NCBI GenBank assembly: GCA_016647705.1 | Contig: CM028334.1 | Location: 11,317,546-11,381,545 of the forward strand | DNA: 64,000 bases | Direction: 5' to 3' | Source: Eucommia ulmoides | Lineage: Eukaryota > Streptophyta > Magnoliopsida > Garryales > Eucommiaceae | Shown: positions 11,227 through 22,325 of the stretch, piece by piece | How the letters are laid out: each line of letters opens with the position of its first letter | How positions within the stretch are numbered: the first letter of the stretch is position 1 | The notes under the pieces: generated by a model | Seen by the model: the letters and a program-made list of their open reading frames with translations, nothing else | Databases searched by the model: none | What the model was told of the DNA's origin: nothing | Program-made: the position numbers and the translations under genes

Positions 11227-13215
11227 TTACGTAGCTTGCCTGTGCAATGGGACATAACCAGCATCCACCATCTGCAACCACATCTCCTCCAGAAATCTGT
11301 ATATCTTCTCCCTTTCCGGATGAGAACCATCTTCCGATACAAAAACTTGGCACCCATCTTTCAATTCTATCCAGCTCTGACCAGGAATTTTCTTCACATT
11401 CCTCTGTTTCATCAATGACCTTACGCCAGCAACATCCTTCCATTTACCTGTGGAAGCAAATAAATTACAAAGCAAAACATGAGCTGAAGAATTCGATGGA
11501 TCGATCTTCAAAATACTTTCAGCCACACGTTTTCCAACCTCCACAATATTATGATTCTTAAAAGCAGCTAACAGACTCTTCCACATCACAATATCAGGTT
11601 CAAATTGAATTTGATTAATAAAATCTTCTGCTTCATTTATTCTACCAGCACGAGCAAGCTAATCCACCACACACGAGAAGTGCTCTCTTGTTGGTACAAT
11701 GCCGTGCTCCATTTCCATGGATCTAAACAATTCCCACCCTTCTTCCACTAGTCCAACATGGCTGCAAGCGGTTAAAACCCCAACAATGGTTACTTGGTTC
11801 GGCTTTATGCCTAGATTTTTCATTTTCTTGAATAATTTAAGCGATTCTTCGCCGTATCCAAACTGAGCATAACCCACTATCAAACTACTCCATGAGACAA
11901 CGTCAGGATTTTCCATGCAATCAAAAATTTCTCGAGCTTTTTCGAGAGATGCACACTTTGTATACATGTCAATTAGTCCGTTAGTGAAAGAAATCTCAAG
12001 CATCAGTCCATATTTCATAGCAAAGCAATGAACTAAATCGCCCAATTCGAAAGAACAAATTTTTCCACAAGCACCAAGTGCATTGCCTAAAGTAATGTAA
12101 TCGGGCATGTTTTGAGATAGAAGTATCCTCCTGAATAACCCAAAAACATCTCCGGGCTGATTATGATGTATGCATGCAGTAAGAATAGCATTCCAAGTAA
12201 CAACATCCATTTTTCCTTTTATCCCATCGAATATGTTGAATGCATCAGAACAATCAGAGCATTTTGCATACATTGAGAGCAAAGTATTACACACGGGAAT
12301 AACTAAATCGAAACCCGTTTTAAACGCGTATGCATGTATTTGCTTACCTTGATTTAGTGCCAAAACACTCATGCAAGCACAAAGCAAAGATCGGAGGGTA
12401 ATATTGTCCGGATTTAATCCCATACGTCTCATCTGGGAGAAAAACGATATTGCTTCATTGGTTTCACCACCATAAGCAAACCCTGCAACGATCGCATTCC
12501 AAGTCACCACATCGGGCCTTTCAATCTCATAGAATACTGTTTTTGCAAAGTTTAAGGAACCACATTTTGAATTTTACATATCGGCGAGGGAGCATCCAGT
12601 AAAAGCATCTTTTTGCAGTGCAAATTTTATACTCATCCCATGTATTTGTCTCCCATATTCCTCTTCCTGTATATTTCCACAAGCACTAAAAAGGCTGCCA
12701 AAAATGAACTCGTTTGGCTGAAAAAAACTGAACGATAACATTTCTTTGAAATAATCTAGGGCTTCTAATTCAAACCCTAGTTGAGAAAACCCCGAAATTA
12801 TCGAACTCCACGAAATTAAATCTTTTGGCTTCATACGAGAAAAGACATCAAATGCTAGACCAATTTGTCCAAATTTAGTGTACATTGCAATCAAAGCATT
12901 TTGTGCGATTTCGTAACATCCGAATTCCGATTTAATGACATGGATATGTAACTGTTTTCCGAGTTTCAACTCACCCAAACTTGAGCATGCTCTTATTATG
13001 CTCCCAAAAGTAAACTGATCCGGAATAATGCCTGACCTCAACATTTGAATATACAATTTTATGGCATCATTACCTTGACCATTCTGCGAATAACCAGCAA
13101 TCATTGACGTCCAAGAGACAATGTTTCGTTCAGTCATTTCCACAAAGACCTTCCAGGCATCATTCAATGATCCACATTTCCCATACCTGTTAAGGATATG
13201 ATTGTTAAGAATCAT
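11227..13215 (-). pseudogene. PPR protein pseudogene, E/E+ class, At3g53360-like
   Basis: One minus-strand frame of 663 codons encodes successive 31-36-residue pentatricopeptide repeats of PLS type, for example ERNIVSWTSMIAGYSQNGQ, PDVVTWNAIVAGFAYGG and PDVVSWSSLIVGYAQFGYGE. They are followed by an E/E+ tail (MWKSLLAAFKNHN; VKKIPGQSWIELKDG; HPEREKIYRFLEEM). No DYW domain follows. Such proteins bind organelle RNA and usually serve in C-to-U editing. The order of motifs recalls Arabidopsis At3g53360, judged from memory. Two in-frame stops break the frame: TAA at 12574-12576, where M-Y-A-K-C is expected, and TAG at 11659-11661, where D-L-L-A-R is expected. The N-terminus, roughly the first 100 residues including any transit peptide, is missing and is replaced by unrelated sequence upstream of 13215. 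There are no frameshifts, so the loss is fairly recent. Stop-codon editing in a nuclear gene is not expected. Confidence 0.88.
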
Positions 13216-13654
13216 GTCTGGTTAGCAGTTGACTAGTATGAGGTAATGGTTGGTTCAGGTGATGGAGCAAGCGTTGGTGCGTTGGTGGTGGCGGTGGCCT
13301 TCGAAGCCGTGGAGGAGAAACAGCAAGTGGGGATGGCGACGATCTCAGTAGTGGCGGCGGGTGAGACGTTGGCGATGGCAGCGGGGCGGAGAAACGGTGA
13401 AGGGTTGGGGATGCGATCATGGCAGTGAAATTGGTGAGAAATCATGGGACTAGGGGAGAGAGAGAGAGAGAGAGAGAGCACGTGAGGACTGAGGAGAAAG
13501 AAATTAGTGGGTAGGGTTTTGAAACCCAATTGAGCTAAGCCTTTGATAAAAAATGATCTAAGGGTCACAAATGTCTTGAAAGTTGCATGGACCTAAAGCA
13601 TTTTCCTTCCAAAAATAACTTTACATATTTCAAAATTAGATTCTGATTTATATA
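13216..13654. other. CT-rich leader-like sequence upstream of the PPR pseudogene
   Basis: On the minus strand this reads as a CT-rich, GC-richer stretch with a (GA)n/(CT)n tract at 13455-13478 and a proline-, alanine- and threonine-rich frame of 70 residues starting from an ATG near 13432 (MISHQFHCHDRIPNP). It looks like a 5' leader or first exon of another gene rather than the missing PPR N-terminus. It may be fused to the PPR fragment by rearrangement. No product is assigned. Confidence 0.35.
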
Positions 13655-13767
13655 TATATTAATGACGTAATTATGACATCACTAGTTTAACTGCGGTTCG
13701 CCTACCGGTTGAACCGGAGACCCATGACTTTTCCGGTTCGACGTCCGATCCGATTTTAAAAACATTG
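13655..13767 (-). repeat. CCGGTT-rich repeat end, fragment
   Basis: The reverse complement of this stretch matches 53715-53815: aaaacattg at the tip, CCGGTT and GAACCGG motifs, then ggttcgcctaccggtt and gacgtaattatgac. Only one end is present. The other CCGGTT-rich end found near 54810 in the longer copy is absent here. Confidence 0.7.
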
Positions 13768-14214
13768 CCTGAAAGATAATTACATGCTGATATTATACCT
13801 TTATTTTGGATCAATCAACGTATTTTACCTAATAATTATCTCAAAAGGTATTTCTACTTAAGATAAAAAAAAATTAGCAAAAAATTAGTAGGAAAATTTA
13901 ACTACCAATTTATCTATTCAATATCAATATTGTTAGTGTTGAGAATTGGTAAACACCAACAGTATAGTTCGGTTAGGGGTGCTGAGTTGAAGCACTGAAG
14001 TGGAGTTTTGAGTCCAGGAGAACTGAAGATCAGAAAATTGTCAAGTATCCTTAAAATGTCTAGTTGAGGTCCAGAGAGCCGACATCCAAAAAGCGAGTAC
14101 CTCCACAAAGATTCGCTGAGGGGTGTGCCCGACGAAACTCCTCTGGTGTGAGAGTAAGAGCTCAGGAAAAAACCACTACACAAATGCTTCAATCAAAAAA
14201 ATGAACACTACCTT

Positions 14215-14445
14215 TGTAAGACCCTGATTTTTATTTAAGTCGTATTTTATAATATTTCAAAAATAACGGGATGAATGACGTAATTTATTATTTGATTTAA
14301 AGTTTTAAAGGCTAATAAGTTATTTTCAAAATATTAATTTTCGGTTTGGGTTAAATTATAATTTTAAAAGAAATTAAATCTTGAAATGGGGATTCAAATA
14401 AAAATCTAAAGAAACTGAAAGGGGGTTAAGGTAATTTGGAATAAG

Positions 14446-14486
<41 letters not shown>

Positions 14487-16412
14487 ACATATGTTTAAAT
14501 AGTCGGTGGGATCCAAACACAAACCAAGAGAAGAATCGAGATCATCTCGACGTGGCAGTATTTGTGATTAAGTTGATCCACTACTCTCATGCATATAAAT
14601 ACCCCCATGCAATCGTGATCTTTAACCTGGGAAAAGAATGAGAGATCTGAAAACAGAGAAGAGAGAGAGAAAGAGAGCAGGCCGTCGCTGGCGATGCTGC
14701 CTGGTTATTCCGGCGGTGTCGGTCAGCGTGAGGGTGTGTTCGGTCAGCCGTTCAGCGTGTGTTTTAGTTTATATGTGTGTATGGGAGTTGGGTTTGACGT
14801 CGGTATGAATCGTAGGTGTGATTGTCGTGGGATCGTTGCCGTTCGTCTGACAACCATGTGGGTGTGGGGGTGTGTGTGATCTGTTTATCGTCCAGTGTGT
14901 TTCATTGTGTGTGGTTGTGTGTTCTAGGTGTGTGTGGGTGTCCAATTGCTATATGTGTGTGCGTTGTTCCGGTCGTATGTGAGTCGCCAGAGTTCGCTGG
15001 CGGTGAGTTAGAGAGAGAGAATGTGGGTTTGACTTTGTGTGTGTGTGTGTTCGTGTTCTTCGTGTATGTGTGTGTCATCGTCAAAAATTTAGAAGAGAGA
15101 GAGAGATCAGATTTCAGCTGGAGGTATGGCGTCGCCGGCGTGGGTGTTTTCTGGTTGTTGTTTTGTGCAGACGTTCGTGGGTGTGTATGATTTGCAATCT
15201 GCATGTGTGTGTAGTCTGATGCGTGTGTGTGTATGATCGGGTTGTATGGGAGTGGCGTGGACGGCGACGGGTGTGTGGGTGCAGGCGGTGACAGTGGTAC
15301 CGTGTTTGTCATGTGTGTGTGTGCGCTGCCATTTATGTGTATGTGTGTGGTGGGTTTCTATCAGTGAATCAGTTTTCTGGTCCGGTGGTGTGAGGTTGCG
15401 GGTGTCCGGTAGTCGGAGCAGTGATCGGTGGTTGATCCCCAAAATTGGATGCAGAAGTAAACGAAAAAGAAGCGGGAAAAAACAAAAGAAAAAGAAAAAA
15501 GAAGAAGAAAGAAAGAAAAATGAAGAAAAGGAAAATTTCACAAACAACCCCGATAAAAACTAAAAATTCATCTCGCTGCCGGCGAAAAATTCGGGAAAGA
15601 TAGAATTCCGAACTCTCTTTATATATGTATTTAATTGTATTTAATTGTCTCATAGGTGATTATGAAGTTATTTGATATGTTGTTGTGATATTTTATCTGT
15701 TGAAAATTATATGAAATAATTTAGGCGATGTGGAAATTATGTGACGAGCATGCTTATGTGGGTTATGTGTGAGATTTATGTGATTAGCATGCTTCCGTGG
15801 TTTATGTGTTATATAAATTAAATGCACTTATTAAAGGGGTTAAAGTTCTACTGAGCATAAGCTCACAATCCCACAGTGTTTGGTTACAGGGTCGGCTGGG
15901 ACGTAACGAGAGAAGAGTTTTTGTGGAATTCCTATTATAAAAATTGTAATTATTATTTATTGTTGTAACTGGAAAAAATGGTAATATTAATTTTCGTAGT
16001 TGTTGTAGAATATTTCTCTCAATAATAATGTATCGAATATTCGGTAAATGTAACTGTTGAATATAACTGGTTTGATTTAATGTTGGGAAATCGATTTTTA
16101 TAAAATTGTGATGGGATAATCTGATTTGATGAAATATCGAAATTTAATTTTTAAATTACAAATTCGAAACTCTTTTAATTGGGTTGTCGTGTATCACAAA
16201 TTTGCGGATTAGCTATTAAATGAATTATTTGGATTTAAATGATGACTATTAGTTAAGAAATTTCAGTCATAAAATTGGCAATAAGAATTATTGTCTGTAA
16301 ACCAAAAGATTACCAAAGGTTGTAGATTTACATTTCGGCGAGTCGGGTTTAGATTTAGGATTTCTCTATAGGAGAAACCATAGTCCGACCCTGGGAAAAC
16401 CGGGTCGTTACA
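14215..16412 (+). mobile_element. Solo LTR with TSD ACCTT
   Basis: The unit starts TGTAAGACCCTGATTTTT and ends GGGTCGTTACA, so it has TG...CA ends and short inverted tips. It is flanked by ACCTT at 14210-14214 and 16413-16417. Removing it restores the surrounding LTR, as the partner LTR (cattaccttgagaattgaatg) confirms. There is no internal region, so it is a solo LTR left by LTR-LTR recombination. Its first few hundred bases resemble the reverse complement of the LTRs of the element at 58709-63853, so the two are related families. It contains an (AT)n tract (about 14450-14481) and a GT-rich stretch (about 14730-15340). Confidence 0.85.
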
Positions 16413-16749
16413 ACCTTTAGGCATTGAATGCCCCTTGGAATTTATAGGAATGGGGGGCGATCAGTATCGCTTAATCGAAGCCTTGAGCGCAGTTTAATTA
16501 GTCGAAACCATGCCCTTAGTTCATAATGGAATGCTTGAGGAAATAACCCAATGAGCTTGGGCATTTTAGCCCATTATGAGAGCCCATGGGCTTAACTATT
16601 TGCTTTTGAGGAGATTTGTTCGGTGAAAACTGATCCGGGGAGGCCTGAGGATGAGGAGATGTGTGAAATGGCGAAAAGACGAAGAAAAATGGCTAAGTCC
16701 CTACTGATGGCCACCTAAAGACCAAAGAGAAGAGCTCTGGTCATCAGAT

Positions 16750-17440
16750 CTCAAGATAACTTCGAATCTCTATCCGTCGGCTCTTTGGATGTTAGATCTT
16801 TGGACATCAATAATCAAAAGGGTCTTCTAAGAGGAAAGTGCCCCCAGAGGTAGCTCGGCAAGGCGTTGGTTGTCGATAACATTGATGTCGACCAAGGAGA
16901 CAGGATGGAGCTTCTGGGCAGCGAGCTCTGGGTAGCAAGACCACAGATCGGAGAGCTTAGAGGCCTTCTAAGGAGCTCTAGTAAGAGACCTTTGGTCGTT
17001 GGCCATAGAGTGGAGAGCTTAGAGGTCTTCTGAGGAGCTCTGGTCATCGTTTTTCCAATAGGTTCTACCCTTGATGGATATCGACCAGAAGTTGCGCGCA
17101 AGGCAGTGGTCGACGCTTTCCAAATGGACGCCCAGAAACCAGAGAGAAGAGCTTTGGTCGTTGGCTCTTTGGATGTCGACTCTCTGGGTGTCAGATCTTT
17201 GTCCGTCAACACTTTAGACGTCAACTCTTTGGACATCAAATCTCTGCCCTTTGGTCATTGAATCTTTGCCCGTCGACTCTCTGGACGTTGAATCTTTGTC
17301 TTCTGTCCTCTAGTCATTGGATCTTTCTCCGTTGACTCTTCGGACATCGGATCTCTGTCATCTGTCTTCTGTTCGTCAGATCTCTGTCTGTCGACTCTTT
17401 GGGCATCAACTTTCTATCCTCTATCCTCTGTTCTTTAGTC
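16750..17440. repeat. Minisatellite in the outer LTR
   Basis: A degenerate unit of roughly 18-20 bp, built around ctctggacgtcgaatctctg and gtccgtcgactct, recurs many times. The same array occurs in the partner LTR at about 41580-41900, so it was present before insertion. Confidence 0.75.
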
Positions 17441-17460
17441 GGCGAATTTTCCCTACATCA

Positions 17461-18323
17461 GTTTCCCCCCTCGTTTTGGGCGTCGAGGAAAGGGAGGTGC
17501 TCAGGACTACCAATCTTTTTGTCGTATTAAAAACTTCCCCTAGCATACGTTTTTCTGTACAACATATTTTGAGATGGGTCACCACATGGACCCTACTGGC
17601 TAGAAGCAGCACGACAGGGCGGTGCCCGCACCATACAAAAGCGGCAGCCAGAAAGTGACATCATTGAATCCCTGGGCGGCATATTTGGGAGTGTTAACCT
17701 TGAGAACTACGAAACCACGGCAAGATGACCCTCTGCGCAACAATCTTTTGCACGACAGGTTTGGCGAAGGCTTCCACCTACCCACCACTAGCTAGAGACA
17801 ACACAGCTAACTAGGGAACCCATTGTCGACTCTGGTAGGTACTATTTGGAAGGGGCTTTCACCATCAGCTGTTGGCCAAAAATTCTGAGCGGCCAAAGGC
17901 TCCCTACAGTTGATTCTGCTTGACGCGGTTTTACTTGGCTATTTCGCCTTCATCAGTCACGAATTTACTTGAAGTTTTTGCTTTCACAGGCTATAAATGA
18001 TGGCACTGCTTCGTCGATGCCAGCTAGAGGTCTTGCTGACCAGAGATGAAGATGACACTATGTTGATTGCGAAAAGAGACGTTGCCGCCACTTTATTTGA
18101 CATAATTTCAGAGAAAGCACCAATACCCGCCGTCGTCTAGGAGCAGTTCGGCAGCTCGGTTAGGGCCGTTTCGTGGATGCTAGCCAGAGTCATCAGCGGT
18201 TCACCCAACGAGTCTTCATGCGTCGTCTAGCCAGGGTGGTCGATTGTCGATATGGAGAGTCTTCACGCATCGTTCAACTGACGATTGTTCCCTCTCGAGG
18301 TCATCGAGAGCCACAATGGGCAA
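17461..18323 (-). mobile_element. Internal 3' region of the outer Ty3 element
   Basis: The segment begins with the polypurine tract (minus strand) and then less AT-rich, non-coding sequence. No domain could be read on either strand. It is interrupted at 18324 by a copia-type solo LTR and continues after 20476. Confidence 0.55.
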
Positions 18324-20471
18324 TATTGGCCCAATGGAATACCCAAGATGAGGGGTGAATTGGGTAATTAAAAAATTATCAGAATAATACTTAATAAATC
18401 AATTAATTAATTTTATCCTAAAATTAATTATTGTCTTTATATCTGTGGATAAGCATAATAAGCTCTAGGTGCACACCCAAACAACACAAGATAAAATAAA
18501 GGAAATAAGTAATGCAGTACACATCGATATATCCTGGTCCACCAAGCTACTCTTGGCTAATCCAGTCCTCTAAGACCCACGAAGATTCGCACCCACTAAA
18601 CTCTAGATTCCTTTACAGGTAGAAACCAAATCCTCACAAAGATTCTTTTCACAGACTCAGAATCAACATTTACAAATTCATTTTTTCAGACTCAGGAATA
18701 ACCCGTACTTTTTACAGGCTCAAGAATAACCTAATTATATTACAGGAAGAATCATAACCTAATTCGTTTTATACCTTAGGCTCAAGAATCAAAACCTCAT
18801 AAAAACACTCCAGTTATTCTTTTTTCCCAAGTAAGGATGAAACCTTTACAAAATTACTCACAAATTCAATTAAGGAAGAATTAATACCTAATCTTTTTAT
18901 ATCTTAGGCAAAGATTAAAACCTTAATTTCTTTATCGGAAGAGATTGAAACCAGCTATCTCTGATTAGACACTCCCAATAGTATCTAATCCGTACACAAC
19001 TCACCAATTACAAAAATTGATAATTTCTTCTCACTCGAAACTTCTACAACATTAGATTAATTAATACTCAATTAATATCCCAGACTAGTGATAGAAAAGT
19101 GAGATTGAAAATCTGATTTTAAATAAAATATGGGTAGAAAATAATTTAGCACGTAATCAGATTCAAAAAATTGTTCATAAAATATTTTCTTCAGTAAAAA
19201 TCAAAAACAATTTCTAAAGATCAATTTCCAAAAATTAAATAAGTAATGCACAATAGAAAGTAATTGAAAAGACCTCACCCGAAATCCACCGAAAAAATAA
19301 ATAGAGTGATGTTACTTCAGATCCAGTAGCAGTAAAGATTAATAGCCAATGATTCTCTTAGAAAAGCTCTTATGAATCTCAGTATGATATCTCTTAGAAA
19401 AGCTCACTCTTATGATATGATATAATCTCTCTTGATAGATATGATATCTCTTATTTTTTATATATGAAAACCACAAGTCTATATATATGAGAAATAAATC
19501 AGCTCTCTAACGGCTAGTTTCCATGTATCATGACACTTAATTGCTCTCTTAGACCCCTTATATCATTAGGAATTCATTTTGGTTCAATTCACTTAATTAT
19601 AGCTTTTAAATCTTTCAATTAAGTCCTCTAAATATTTCTCAATCTCAATTAATTAGAATAGAAACAATTTTATGTACCAAATTGAGAAACATTCAAACTT
19701 AATAAACCAACTTAATAGGATTTAAATAATAAGTGTAGAATATCTTAAATATCATAAAATTTCTTAAATCTCTCACAAATCCCAACAAAAAATGACTACT
19801 TTTAGATATGAATTCGGAATCCACAATATCCTGAAACTACGTCATCAGTCGACTGCCTAGTCAACCGCTCGATTCAGGATGTAGCCAAGCCAAAGCTATT
19901 GCATCCATTGGTCGACCTATCTGTCGACTTAGAAATTCAGAGAGTTCAATTTAGCTTCACCGGTCGACCTACTTGTCGACTGCTAAATATAGAGAGTTCC
20001 TACTATTTTGTTCGGTCGACTTACCTGTCGTCTTAAGGATACCGAATCTCTTTTCTAAGCTCGTTTTTAATACATTCTCATTGCCGTTTTCACCCTTTTA
20101 ACTAATATCTTTTCTAAATAATCTCCACTAACTTCTTAAATTCCATTTTACTTAATTATAAATATTTCTTTTCAAATACATATAGGAGCAAATAATTTCA
20201 TCTTATCAAAACACACATAAACAATAAAAACTTTTTGTGTCGTGTGTGTTCCTAATTGGGATATTAAGAGTTGAAATTCACCTGAGTTGTTTTCCCTAAT
20301 TTCTTCAAACTCTTAATTCTTCATCATCTTTGTCATCATCATTTAGCATCCATTCATAATTTGTCATTTCATCTTCATCACTGGAACTTAATTAACTAAA
20401 ACACTCAATTAAACCGTTAGTTCCACCAAAACATCAACACTTAATTGTTCATCAAAATCTTAGGATCAACA
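18324..20471 (-). mobile_element. Copia-type solo LTR
   Basis: On the minus strand it begins TGTTGATCCTAAGATTTTGA at 20471 and ends ...CCCTCATCTTGGGTATTCC...GGCCAATA near 18324; the expected final CA is mutated. It matches the LTRs at 26823 and 31977 throughout, in the opposite orientation. The flanks GGCAA (18319-18323) and CGCAA (20472-20476) are a 5-bp target duplication with one change. No internal sequence is present, so it is a solo LTR inserted in the body of the outer Ty3 element. Confidence 0.82.
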
Positions 20472-20476
20472 CGCAA

Positions 20477-22325
20477 GATCTCCCAAGCGATTTCCAATGT
20501 GTCGTATTGCGTTTGGTGTAGTCTTCCTGGTAGGAATCTCATACTTGTAAACTTTTGCACTACTTGCACATTTTTCTTTATCCATACGGGAACGGGGAGC
20601 TTAGATAATGTCGAAGCTCCTGGGAACTTGCATAATTTTACAACATTTGTGACCTGAACCTCCCATTACCTAAGTAAGAAGCAAAGCTCTGATTGGACTA
20701 AGGAGGGCGGTGCCTAAGAGCTTAAGCTCAGAGGTCCTTTATGTTGAGATAGTCGTTCTGGTTTAGATAAAAAATGGAGCTCAGACAATCTGAGCTCGAA
20801 TGATCTTCAAGGGCCTTCCATTTTTATGGCAACCGAGCAGAGGCTGCTCAGAGAGAGAAGCTCAAATGGACCTTTAAAGGTCTTCCATTTCAATAACGAC
20901 TGAGCTAGGAAAGAGCCCCTCCTTGTTCTTTAGTCAGATTAAATCTCAGATATGGATAATTTTTTTATAATTGCCATCTGAATCATCCCTAATTAAGCAT
21001 TGAGCTAAGCTCTGATTTGGAGTGACGAGGGCAATAAACGGAGGACTGAAGTCAGACCTTTTCCAATCTTTAGACCAAATTTACCCTCTTAACCTCTTGT
21101 GTGTATTTTCCTCTAAGGGGAACAATTTTGACACTTGCACATTTTCTACTACCACCTTTTTGATAGGTGAAGTCTAAGGGAGAGCCAGCGAGCAGTCTAG
21201 GGCATTGAACATCTGAATCTCTTGTCAGCGCATTTCCCAAGGGTCATCTTTTTAAGGCTGTCAGCCAGAGGCAAAACGATAGTACGGAGGTCACATTCAC
21301 TTTTATAAACTCGTCTTTTTCTTCTGATGATCTGATGGATAAAGCTAGTTACTAGACAGAAGATTTCACAGTGTTGTACATTTTCTCGAAAAAAATTAAA
21401 CATTCGTTGTTCCATTTTTCCTCCCATGGACATGACCCTTTTTCCTCTTAGGCCAAGACACAGGTTGACTAAGTTGGATTCATGTTGTGGGTTTGAGGCA
21501 ATGGGTTCTCCATAGCACCTGATCCTCTTGGTCCCCAAGGGTGCAACTCTTAGGTCGGACCTCTATAGTCAATCATCAGTTGGTTCTCCGTAGTCCAGCT
21601 TATCCCTGATCCTTTTCAAGTTATCCCAATTTGGTCCATGTAGGAGAATATTCCCCTTTATGTAGCCTGATTTGTGGTCGGCTGTAAGGGGATAAATACT
21701 CAACTGCAGGCTCTCAAACCCGATAGATACCCCATCCTTGGTGGATGACCTTGGTATATCCCCATTTACAGACTATCAATTTGTGTAGGGGGTCCGATTA
21801 TCACCCTCGACCTAGTGTGCTGGGATACTACTTTTTCTTGTAGGTCACCCTCGACGCTTTGCGCTGGGATACCGCTTCTTGTAGATGATTCTTTCGAAGA
21901 TTGATCATAGCACAACGACTGGTCCCTTATTAAGATTTGAGAGCCACTTAGCTTTATTCGTGGTGGGGTGGAAGGTTCCACGGCTCCACCGCTAAGTTGT
22001 GCTTGTAAATCGACTAGAGGGCTACTTGACCCCATCTATGGTAGGACAGAGGGCTGCTCGTTTCCATATTGAGATGTGCTTGATGATAGGTTCAAGGGAT
22101 GCTTGTCCACGTCTATGGTGGGACGGAGGACTACTCGACTCCGCCTCTAAGTTGTGCTTGTAGATCAGCTGGAGGGTTGCTTGTCTCTGCCTTTGAGCTG
22201 TGCTAGTTGATAGGTTGGAGGGCTACTTGTGTTTGTCTATCATATGATGGAGGACTGCTTGTCCCCGTCTATAGTGGGACGGATGACTTCTCATCTCCAT
22301 CTTTGAGTTGCACTTGTTGAAAGAT
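20477..22325 (-). mobile_element. Internal region of the outer Ty3 element, continued
   Basis: The sequence continues the internal region after the solo LTR. At about 22030-22320 a degenerate unit of about 100 bp recurs (ctgcttgtccccgtctat, gtgggacggaggact, gagttgtgcttgttgatag). Minus-strand frames such as 21197-21538 and 21766-22035 show no recognisable domain. Decayed 3' non-coding DNA of the retrotransposon is the likeliest reading. Confidence 0.45.

Larger units (their letters stand above)
13931..17460 (-). repeat. 3' LTR of the outer Ty3 element, split by a solo LTR
   Basis: The parts 13931-14214 and 16418-17460 align in order with the other LTR: cgagaattggtaaacac, the 40-bp blocks around gtgttgaagtggag, the ggaatttatagga region and a long minisatellite. 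The intact length without the insertion would be about 1.33 kb against 1.40 kb for the partner. It ends with CA at 17459-17460 next to the purine tract. The TATA-like sequence found in the partner is altered here. Confidence 0.8.

Noticed and set aside
14694..15653. Several overlapping frames of 60-146 residues
   Set aside because: They are made by the GT-rich tract of the solo LTR and are rich in Cys/Val or Thr/His in all frames.
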